A stretch of 64,000 nt of DNA from Ilyonectria destructans (Eukaryota; Ascomycota; Sordariomycetes; Hypocreales; Nectriaceae). The stretch spans positions 310,001 through 374,000 of the forward strand of contig JAHEWK010000002.1 in assembly GCA_020740775.1 (NCBI GenBank), read 5' to 3'. The position numbers and the translations under genes are program-made. This document shows, one piece after another, positions 48,201 to 58,215 of the stretch. The notes beneath the pieces are model-generated. The model ran no database searches. It was given only the letters and a program-made list of their open reading frames with translations, and had not been told where the DNA came from. Numbering within the stretch: position 1 is the stretch's first letter; every line of letters begins with the position of its first letter.

Positions 48201-51200
48201 AATACTTTGAGATAGAATATTCAGCTGATAGCTACTCTATAAAAAACGACGAATACCATCTATAGAAGAGTAACAGACAAGCAATATACCTAAGGAAGAA
48301 CTACCTCTAATAAAAGCTCTATATATAATAGAATTAATAAAGAAAAAAAAGATACTTAAGTTATAAGTATAAGTTAAGGGAGTATAGCTTACTGTATTAG
48401 TAGATAGTAGAGCGGAAGCTATATATATCGACCTATTAGTAGTTAATAGGCTGAAGCTACTATAGAAAGATAAGAAGGACCCTTATATAGTATACAATCT
48501 TAAAGGTAATAGCTTTAAATATAATAACAGATAGATAACTTAATAGATTAATTACCTAAAGATATTTATTAATAGATAAAATTAAGAAGTTACCCTTAAT
48601 ATTATACTGATAAAATACCACAATATTATCCTTAGGTACCTATAGCTGATAAAATATAACCTACAGTTTAACTGGAGAACTGGCTAGATATTTATTGATT
48701 ATAATAATATACTCTCCAGTAATAATAAAAGCAACTTAGAAGAAGAGAGATCTCTAATTCTAACTCCTAAAGATAGTAAGAGTGAGGATTTATATAAGGA
48801 TATAATAGATATCTTAGCACTACCTAAAGGAATATAACCTAAATACTAAAGAGGTAAAAAAATATAACTCTAAAGAATAATTAGATACCTTTAATAATAG
48901 TTTATATAGATAAATAAAGACCTTAAGAATTATAAGAAAATACCTAAAGAAGAACAACTTAAGAATATACCAGTATAGTATTAAATCTATAAAAAACTCT
49001 TTATAGAAGAACTTAAGATAGAACTATCTAAATTCAGTTAATAGAACTATAAAATTATACTGAAAGATAGAATAATATCTATATTCTATAAAATCTTTAA
49101 CCTTAATAAAATATAACTTGATATACTTAAAGAATATATTAAAGATATACTACAGAAAGGATATATTAGGATCTCTAAGTTATCAGCTGGATATTCAGTT
49201 ATATTTATTTCTAAAAAGAATAGTAAGCTCTAACTTATTGTAGACTACTGATAATTAAATAATATTATACTTAAAGATTAAATTCTATTACCTCTTATTA
49301 TAGAACTTAAGGACTGACTCTATAGTAAGAAGGTATTTATAGCACTAAATCTAAAGGGAGTATATAATCTTATTTATATTAAGAAAGGATATAAATAGAA
49401 AACTGCCTTTTAAATTAAGTTTAGACTTTATAAATATCTTATTATACCCTTTAGACTTATAAATATACCAGCTATATTTTAATAAATAATTAATAATATA
49501 CTATATAAGTATCTGAATATATTTATTATATACTACCTAAATAATATTCTAATCTTCTCTAACTTAGAAGAAGAATATATAGAATATATCTATAAGGTAC
49601 TATAAGTACTTTAAGATATAAACCTACTAGTTAAATTAGAAAAGAGTAACTTCTATACTTTAGAAGTAAAGTTTCTTAGATATATTATCTTATATAATAA
49701 GATTAGAATAAATCTAAAGAAAATTACTGCAGTTAGTAAATAGCTAAAATTAATAAATATTAAGAAAGTATAATTATTCCTTAGATTTACTAATTACTAC
49801 TGAAGGTTCCTTAAAGACTTTAGTAGCTATATTATACCTCTTATTAAACTTATTAAGAAAGAAGTAGACTTTTAATAGATTACTACTGCAGAAAAAGTAT
49901 TTAATACTATTAAGAACCTTATTCTAAGCGAATTAGTATTAGTAACTTTTAACTCTAAATAAGAAATTAAACTTAAGATAGATTCCTTAAATTTTATATA
50001 AGGCACTTAGATTGGTTAAAAGGATAATAACAGACTATTATACTCTATTACTTTCTTCTTTTATAAAATATATAGTACTAAATTTAACTACTCTATTTAT
50101 AATAAAGAATTTCTTATAATTATTAACTTATTTAAGGAATTCCAATACTACCTCCTAGAAAGTAAATATAAGATTAAGGTCTATACAGACTATAAGAATA
50201 TTGCGTACTTTATAACTATATAGGAATTTAGCGGATAATAATTACAATATACTGAATACCTTTTGGAATTCGACTATATAATTATCTATAGAAAAGGATT
50301 AGAAAATAGAAGAGCTAACGCTATCAGCCGACAATATAACTTTAATACTGGCAAAATTAAAATTAATAAACAACTTCTATACTTTATGCCTAAAGGATAC
50401 CTTAAATAGAAGTTTATTATAACTACAACTAAGTTATAAATACTGGAGGAATTAATAAAACTTCTTATAAAACCCAAATAGAGCTTTAAGAATTGGATAT
50501 ATAATATTAATTCAGAACTATAAGAGATTAAGCAGTATAATAGAAAGATTACACCCACTGGATTATAGTAGTTATATATAATATCCTACTATTATAAAGG
50601 AAATCACTATAGAAACCCCTAGATACTGGTAAAAGAACTTAACCAGTACTTCTATAGAAATATTATAGATATATATATAAGTTATATATAGAATTACAGA
50701 AAATACCCAAAATACCTCCTCTATAGATACTTATATAAATATACAGAAGTATAGTCTTATAAAAACTACAAACCTAAAAAAGAAATACTATACTGAACTC
50801 TTATAGCAGTATATACAGTGGAATAATAAAACCCACTACTCAAGCAAATCTAGAAATATAATGATGTACTACCTAGGGAAGAATATATAGAAAAGCAGCA
50901 AGTTTCTAAAGAACTGCAGTACTAATTTATATAGGAAGTTTATAAATACCTACTATATAGATATCAGAAAGTTAATAAAACCCTTAAATAAGTCAGAATA
51001 ATATACTAATTCCCTAAGATAAAGAAAGTTATATAAAAAGTCACTAAGTAGTACCTACTTTATAATAAAATTAAGGCTTAATGCTATAAATTATATAGAG
51101 AACTGTAACCCCTACTAGTTACTAAGTAACTATAGGATTCTATTACTATAGATTTTATTATTAAATTACCCCTATCAGAAGACTCTACAACTGGAGTTAT

Positions 51201-52863
51201 ATATAATAGCATTCTTATTATTATAGATAGACTTATAAAATTTTCCTATTTTATATCTTATTAGAAGTTAATAGATATAGAGCAGTTTGTCTATATATTC
51301 CTAAGATATATTGTTAGTATTTATAGGCTACCCTTAGAAATTTTCTCTAATAGAGGACCCCTATTTGCTTCTAAATTTTAATAAGTACTAATAGACTATT
51401 TAGGATTAAACTATTAACTTATAATAGTATACTGAGTATAAGTCGACAGATAAATAGAATAGATAAACTAAATACTGAAATAGTACCTATAATACTATAT
51501 TAACTATAAATAGAACGACTGAGTTAAGAAGCTTCTAACTGTATAGTTAAGCTATAATACTGCAGTAAATAAAAGTATAAAGATTACTCCAGTATATACT
51601 AACTTTAGATTTACCCCTGATGCCTACTATATAGGTAGAGACAGAAAGATTATCCCTAAAGCTATTCTTATAATAGAAAAATTAAAAAATCTATATAAAG
51701 AAATAAAGATTAAACTTAAATTTATTAGGAATTAGATAAGAAATTATTATAATAAAAAACAGATAAAGAGACTATTCTTCCAGAAGGAAGATATAGTCCT
51801 CCTCGCCATAAAAAATATCGAAATAAAACAACAAAATAAAAAACTAAACTATAAATATATCGGCCCCTATAAAATTCTCAAAAAAATCTCAGAAAATAAC
51901 TACCAGTTAGACTTACTGCTAAAAGTCAGACTTTATTCTATTTTCTATATCTTACTCCTTAAGAGTATAGAAGGAAATATTATAGCTAAGTTTAATAATA
52001 AATATAAAATAGAGGTTAAAGGCCCCAAGAAATATAAAGTCGAGAAGATTCTTAAGATATAAGTAGTTAATAATAAAACTAAGTATCTTATTAAGTGGAA
52101 AAACTATCCTAAGAGTAATAACTAGTAGAAGCCAGCTAAAAATCTTATCTATATATAATACCTCCTAAAGGATTTTTATTAATAGTAATAGAAGAGGAAG
52201 AATCAGATATAACACTAAGAATAACAGACTAATTAATTATATCTACAGCCCCTAACAGCTGGGCCTCTCTAATAGCCTGCTACTCAGCGAGTAATATATC
52301 CTCCTGAGAATACACTCTATCCGCCTTATCTATATTGTATATACCCCGCAAAAATAATATAGAACTCTATTTATAAAGAGAATAATACTGAGTATACAAA
52401 CGAGCCAGTCTGGCTAATATCTCAGTAAGAACCTCTTCAGCCTGTTTAATATTGGCTTTAAGTTTCTACTGAGCTTTTAAATTTTAAGATACTATAACGG
52501 GAAAATTAGTAAGAAAACCAATAAGCAGAAGTAAATAACCTACAGAAAGAAGTTATATTGGAACTATTATATAAATAACTACAGCAAATATATTCGCTAT
52601 AATAAGATAATTTCGCTGAAATCCAGTATACCTTCTGGTTATTAAAATAATATATATAAGATATAATTTTCTGGCCTTTCTGGTTAATAATATATATAAG
52701 AAGGGAATACTATAAAGCTTTAGTAGATTTCTAGATGCACTCTAATATAACAATTAGTATATAGGAATATTTAAGGAAGTAAGTTAGATCTATAAATACC
52801 TAAGGGGGTAAGGAGATCTATAATAAGATCTTAAGGATAAGGCTAACAGGAGGGGAGATATTA

Positions 52864-53225
52864 TATTACGGCTTAGGTTGGGACTAGGCAGTTATAACCA
52901 GCAGAATTATAATATACCTACTTTTCCCTGCTAATTAGGGATAGATTACTTAGATTACTACTGTAATCCCTACAATCTATTATAAAGGATTACTTAGATT
53001 ACTGTTATAATCCCTATAATCCCTATAGTATATATATATATTTATTTAGCACTTTTATAGAGATAGTCTTACCAGCTATTAATATATTTAGTTATATTGA
53101 ATCTACTATTCTACTATTATCAGACTGTGATCTATATTGCTTACTATAACATTCTAATCTACTTAATTATAAATACTATACTACCGAACCTACCCTATAC
53201 CTCTAGGTTAGATCTAACTGTTACA
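52864..53225 (+). repeat. 3' LTR of the inner element (362 bp)
   Basis: Preceded by a polypurine tract at about 52848-52860 and followed by ATAAG (53226-53230). Ends ctaactgttaca, which preserves the CA terminus that the left LTR lost (gttata). Confidence 0.93.
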
Positions 53226-53896
53226 ATAAGTACCTTATCCTTCCAGTCCAACTTAAAGACGATTTATTAGAGTGTAATAGTATAGGTAGCAGCAGAATAG
53301 ATTTATTTAAGTATATGAATTTTTACAGCTGTCTATCTTTCTTTATTAACTATTCTAAATATATCTTTAAGGGCTACTTTAAAGTTTTCCCAATCTATAA
53401 ATAGATTAACTGTATCTTAATTCTAGTCGGCCTTATTATTATTAAGGAAATCTTTAAGAATAAATTTAAATTAATTCTTAGTATCACTAGATATTAGATT
53501 ACTTATAAATAGCAGTTATAATTCTATAGATACTAATTATTATAGATACTACTGGAAGTATTCTTTTATTCTAATAATAAAGAGTATAATATCACTAGGT
53601 ATTCTATTAAACTTCTCTAGTAGCAGTAATTTTATTACTTCCTCTAGGTTATATTTAGTATTTCCTACAACTAGTGCTAGTACATTCTGCACTTACTGCT
53701 GCAGAATACAGACTAGATTATATAGCTGCTTAACTTTAGCTACTATATTAATATTATTTGCTAGAGCTATATAGGCTGGTAGTATAGATATATTACTTAG
53801 GGTAGTAGAAATTCAGTTAGTTCTAAATATCTTAATAGTATAAGATATTACTTAATAGTTAATATAAATAATCTTTCTAAATAAGAGCTATTAATA

Positions 53897-54337
53897 TATA
53901 ACAGTTATATTCTCTAGACTGCTATATATATAGTATAGAATAGGCAAGAGGTAGATTGCTAGTAGATAAACTGTAGGTTTATATTAGCAAATAGATTAGA
54001 GTATTACTTACTGGATAATATTATATCTGGTAATAGTTAAGTATAATAATATATAGTAAGTTAAGATAATTAAGATAACTAAGTTATATTAATAGCTAAG
54101 GTAGCTAAAAGTCTAGGAAAGTGCTAATAAATATATATCTATATACTAGAATAATAGATAAGACTTATAGCAGTAAGCCTTAGAATCGCAGATAAGCCGA
54201 AGAGGCTTACACATAAGTCGTAGAGGCTTACGGATAAGTCCTTTAGTACGGCGTGAGCCGCAGTGAGGTGTGTTTAATTAGGGGAAATTTGTAGGGTGCA
54301 TGTAACGCCAGGCGTCTACGCAGCACGGGTCGTAACA
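53897..54337 (-). repeat. 5' LTR of the minus-strand element (441 bp)
   Basis: Direct repeat of 37549-37989. The last 150 bp (about 54180-54337) keep C:G pairs (gcgtgagccgcagtgagg, acgccaggcgtctacgcagc), whereas the same part of the other LTR is converted to T:A. Followed by TCCCC. Confidence 0.92.
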
Positions 54338-54342
54338 TCCCC

Positions 54343-54843
54343 CTTCTATTTTAAAGAGTATTTCTATTTATAAATACGCATAAGGTATACTATTGCAGCT
54401 TTAAGGGCTTCTTTAGCCTCTAACTCCTTCTACTTTAAATACTTCTATTTGTGGATATTTTTTAATACTATAGAAGTTAGAGGAGAAGTGCAGAAAGATA
54501 ATATAGAAGGAAGACCTATAAAAAGACACTATACCGGCACTATTATAAATTACCTTAGTATTTATGCAATTTAAATAATAATAGGAGTAATCCTCCACTA
54601 CTATATAGAAAAGCTTTAAATAGTAATAACGGGAATAAGGTATAATCTCAGAACCAAAAGATTGGATATATTCAGAAAGAACCTTATATTTATGAAGTTT
54701 GCAGACAGAATGAGTTTTCATTAGGGCACTGGATATTATATTAGTATAACGATAATAAGAAAGAAAGAAGTAATAAATTATAACGGTGGGCACTACAGGC
54801 TACTTATACAGTCTTAGGGATAAGACTAATAAAGGGGAGATAT
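54343..54843. repeat. AT-rich retrotransposon-derived DNA, probably 3' part of the third element
   Basis: Continues after the TCCCC duplication of the minus-strand element, so it was contiguous with the DNA left of 37544 before that insertion. It ends with a polypurine tract (aaaggggaga) directly before LTR-like sequence. A 126-codon minus-strand frame (54413-54793) has only simple composition and is not supported as a gene. Confidence 0.5.
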
Positions 54844-56240
54844 TATATTACAGCCTATATTAAGACCCAGACTAGACTCAGCAGTTAGAGCTGGCAGAAT
54901 TCCAGTTGAGTTATATATACCCAGAAGGAACCAATAGAACTAACCCTCAGTTCTAACAGTCCTACTCTAGACCGATCTATAAGCAGAATAATCCACTAAT
55001 AGATATCTAGTATATAGTTATCTGAGAAGTATATATCTAAGTATAGATAGCTCCTCAGCTATTAATACAATTTAATTATATTGAGTATTCTTTACTCTAC
55101 TATTATTAGATATAACTGATATTATTCTTTTTTAATATATCTGATTCCCTATTATATAAACTACTAATTAGAATCAGCCTACTCTAGACTTATAAGTATA
55201 GTGTAGTATACTGATTGTTATATCTTCAGTCTTTATCTTATATAGGTTTTCTTCTATACTATTAAAGCTATTAGACTGTATTTTAACTAGATATAATTAG
55301 AGCTAGCTATTTTAGAGGCCTTTTAATAGATATTAAGAATAGATATATCTAAAATTCTAATTTTATTTACTTAAGGGATTATAGAGTATATTTACTTTAA
55401 ATAAAACTATCTTAATATCTAGTAGCTAGTAAAACTTAAAGTACTCTATATCTATAATATAAGCTTTATTTATAGTAGGATAAGATTTATTCTATAGATT
55501 TAGAATAAAAAGTAAGATAATAAGTTTTAAGATTTTAATACCTTTAACTATATTGGATTTTAAAACCTTATAGAGATTAAAATAGCTTCTACTAGTTCTA
55601 ATAGTATTAAATATATATTTCAGCTTAATACTCTTTAATACTACTTATATATCTATAATTACAGCTTTACTACCAGTATAATAGTCTATAATAGTATTAC
55701 CTTAGCTAAAATCTAATAAGGATTTTATAAAAGAGATACTGCACTTAGCAATAGTAATAATTAGGCTGAATCTACTTCACTTAGCAAGTTAGATTGTAAA
55801 AGCGCTAATAGTACTTACTCTACTGTATATAACGAGGGGATCTATATAGACTGCTTAATAATAAAATAAGAATAGCTCAGGAGCACTAAGGCCTCTATAA
55901 AGCAGTATAGCAGCAGTAAGAACTATAAGTAGGATTATTGCTACCTCCTTAAATAATATTTTATTAGGGATATAGAATATTATATTAACCGGACTAATAG
56001 TATATTCAGTATAGGCTCTAGCTGGTATTACGCTATTATATATTAAAGCAATATAGTCGCTGGATTAAAACTTAGATACCTTAGGTCTAACAGTAGGCAC
56101 TATACCTACAATATTATTACTGCTATTAAATTGCTATAGACTATAGTATTTAGAAACCTTTCTATTATTATAAATATATATCAGTCTATTCTAGCTTATC
56201 CCTTAGGCTGTATAGCTTGCCTCTTAAGGAACACTAAGAG
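54844..56240 (+). repeat. LTR-like sequence and further degraded repeat
   Basis: Starts tattacagcctatattaagac right after the polypurine tract, as the 3' LTRs of the other elements do (tattacggc...), and has a related layout (agctattaatacaatttaattatatt). It is not a copy of either measured LTR, so its length and partner are unresolved. The rest is AT-rich, with all frames closed. Confidence 0.5.
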
Positions 56241-56715
56241 ATAGAGAAACTGCTTATCAGTCTTTAAGGTTGCTCCCGGCAATAACAACCTTTATCAGCA
56301 TATAGGCTAGGCCAGGCTTTAGCACTACAGAGTTAACAATTTCAACAGTTAGTCCGGTACTGACGAAAGCTATCTTTATCTTAGCAGTGAGCCCTTATTC
56401 TATATTTCGAATAATGACTATAACTGCCAGGAATTCTTTTGGAGGTCAACTCTGTGGTAATAGGAGCTTTTAAGTCGCCCTTAGTCCCTCAGCTGATATC
56501 TCGGGATGTTAACGGACTCCGTGGAGACTGGGATTTGGAATCGGTGAGGGCGGTCATTTCCCAACCGTAAGTCCGCAGTCATCCTACGCACTGAAAGTCC
56601 GCAGGATGACTGCGCGCGCGGCCACCATTAGCCGAAAACCCGGCGCACGTGCCGCACTGTATCTACTGGTCCGCAGGATGACTTAAGTCTATAGAATGAC
56701 TACTTTCTAGCCAAT
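56241..56715. repeat. Less degraded island with four copies of a gtccgcaggatgact-type motif
   Basis: The motif occurs at 56571-56587 (with the agtcatcctacg core inverted), 56597-56613, 56669-56682 and, as agtctatagaatgact, at 56686-56700. The inverted and direct arrangement resembles terminal inverted repeats of nested or excised DNA transposons (Tc1/mariner or MITE type). No transposase is visible, so the class is a guess. Confidence 0.5.
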
Positions 56716-57190
56716 TAGAGGGAGGGAGGAAGAGGGAGGAAGAGAAGGAGGAGAAGAGTTAAAAGGAGGAAGAGAAAAAAAGAAAGAGAGAGATCCTACT
56801 AACTCTTAATTTATTTAATATTAGTATTTATAGCTCTTTTAGTAAAAAGAAAGACTTTAATTAGGTTTTTAAGTACTTTATACTCTAAGCTTAATAAGTA
56901 GTATAATATAGTAGAAGTAAAGTTATTTTACTATTAAAGTAAAAAATAAAAATAAAAAAAGATACCAATTAGTTAGAATTAGTTAATATAGAAATTAAAC
57001 TTTTAATAGTATATACTATTATATTTACTAAATATTAATCAAATTTTGAGAGAAAAATTAAAATATATTAATATTATATAAAGTAACTATGAATTAACTG
57101 ATAGAATAAGTAGTAACTAAGTATTTTTTAACTTTTATTATGAATTAAAAATTAAAAATATAACTATAATATTATAGTTTAAAGCTTAAC
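56716..57190 (+). repeat. Purine-rich tract followed by AT-rich DNA
   Basis: 56719-56795 is almost pure A/G (gagggagggaggaagaggga and similar), then RIP-like AT-rich DNA to the edge at about 57190, where ordinary composition resumes inside a broken GNAT gene. Confidence 0.6.
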
Positions 57191-57600
57191 TTTAGTAAAC
57201 GCAACTATCTTGTTCAGGTCAAGGTCTTCAAAACCTATCGAAGCAGTTCGCGTGAACCTTCAGTAGCCAGGCCTCTGCGCCAGAAGCGAGGCAAAAGCCG
57301 ATAGCCCAGCTCTCTGATGTCAAGAGGCGCGTTGCCACCATCAGACACCAACATTTCCGGTACACAGAGAATCCAGTATCCAGCAAATTTGCCTTGTACA
57401 AGTCCGGCCCAGTATCCCAAATCTCGAGTCGCCGCCGACATAAAAGTAGCTAATTCTCTCGCAGGTTTCCTTCGAACGTGAACCATAGAGGAAACGCATT
57501 ACCTCGTGATCGGAATCTCACTCGATTTGATATTCCATATGGCTTTCGGAAAGAGGAACAAGATATAAGCGCTCATTGCGCAGTTCCTTTTGAAGCATGG
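57190..57600 (-). pseudogene. Truncated GNAT-family N-acetyltransferase
   Basis: Minus-strand reading gives LDSDHEVMRFLYGSRSKETCE, then in another frame DLGYWAGLVQGKFAGYWIL, and ELGYRLLPRFWRRGLATEGSRELLR, followed after a one-base gap by GFEDLDLNKIVAFTK. This is the acetyl-CoA-binding core of a GNAT enzyme (LGY-x-LLP-x-x-WG/R-x-GLATE, then VAFT). There are at least two frame changes (near 57430 and 57233), and the C-terminal part is replaced by AT-rich repeat DNA at about 57185. It marks the right breakpoint of the compartment. Confidence 0.75.
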
Positions 57601-58215
57601 CGGTTCCCAATGGAAGCTCACGGAATGTGGCTCAATATAATAGAGAAGACTTTAAACCTGCACCGCATTTTTAGTCATGAATCATTTATGCCTCAGTTAT
57701 TTGTTCTTTGTCTTGCTTTCGTTAGCTATGCTTATCCTGCCAGGAGGGTCTCAGAAACCTTACACCCTAACCCACCTCCTCCGCCATTAGGAGAATATCC
57801 GACCTGATCACCTGTAAAGGTCTTAATATAGGCGCCATACTTTATGACATTGATTCGAGGCCACACTGTCATGTCACACGTAGGTCGCGCGGTATTTTCG
57901 CTCTTATCTGAGAGAGAGTGTGTATGACCTGGAGGCTGTGTCTACAGAGTAATAACCGCATGTAGAACTAGCACTTTGTTTTCGGCCTTGTTGGAATCAG
58001 GCATCCGTACGAATACGTCTACCCGAATAATGCGTTGTCTGATATATATATGAAAGGCTCAATTCAAGCGCCGCCTTGAGTACTTTATAATGAAAAGTAT
58101 TAATTGTCCGCATTGCTTCTATTTAGAAGTACGTAGTGATATCGAATACTATCCGAGTCCATCCTTCAACATTTTCTGGTCTGCAATCTCCTCAACAATT
58201 TTGTTTGGGTCATCG
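57601..58215. other. Intergenic, no gene
   Basis: Ordinary-composition DNA between the GNAT relic and the ArAE-type transporter gene (3' end). Nothing else is supported. Confidence 0.45.

Larger units (their letters stand above)
44895..53225 (+). mobile_element. Ty3/gypsy chromovirus, plus strand, nested in the minus-strand element (8331 bp)
   Basis: LTRs of exactly 362 bp each (44895-45256 and 52864-53225), TG...CA type with a short terminal inverted repeat (TGTTA...TAACA in unmutated form), TSD ATAAG on both sides, purine tract aggaggggaga before the 3' LTR. Plus-strand order: gag from about 45300; zinc knuckle about 46472-46520 (NCRKIGHFKNK); a further 1.7-kb coding-like part; aspartic protease about 48391-48425 (VLVDSRAEA); reverse transcriptase about 49100-49600 (GYSVIFISKKN, NLKGVYNLIYIKKG, then YYLNNILIFSN, where the catalytic YLDD is YLNN); RNase H about 50150-50340 (KVYTDYKNIAYF, EFDYIIIYRKGLENRRANAISR-like); integrase about 50900-51560 (SITIDFIIKLPLSEDSTTG); chromodomain about 52020-52170 (VEKILKI, YLIKWKNYPKSNN). 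Stops throughout; inactive. Confidence 0.93.
37549..54337 (-). mobile_element. Ty3/gypsy chromovirus-type LTR retrotransposon, minus strand, interrupted by a second element
   Basis: Both LTRs are 441 bp (37549-37989 and 53897-54337), with termini readable as TG...CA once C-to-T changes are allowed for, and both are flanked by TCCCC (37544-37548 and 54338-54342), a 5-bp target-site duplication. A purine tract (complement of ctccccttt, just after 37989) adjoins the 3' LTR. Excluding the nested 8331-bp insert and its duplicated 5 bp, the element is about 8.45 kb. In minus-strand order: gag (53890-53231 continuing at 44894), protease region, reverse transcriptase about 42060-41400 (motifs LQLIIDY, NLKEAYNLIYIKPED, YYLNNIFIFSN), RNase H, integrase core about 39790-39500 (SITIDYIIKLLLSKDLITG, ISNRGIIF). 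All frames are full of stops from RIP, so it is dead. The catalytic YxDD reads YLNN. Confidence 0.9.

Noticed and set aside
54413..54793. 126-codon minus-strand frame, the longest in the AT-rich block
   Set aside because: Tyr/Ser/Ile-rich sequence without a motif, located in the noncoding 3' part of an element; probably chance.
31441..57190. Possibility that the AT-rich block is a centromere or mitochondrial insertion
   Set aside because: Retrotransposon order, LTR pairs and TSDs explain at least 18 kb of it, and no mitochondrial genes are seen. A centromeric or subtelomeric location cannot be excluded from sequence alone.
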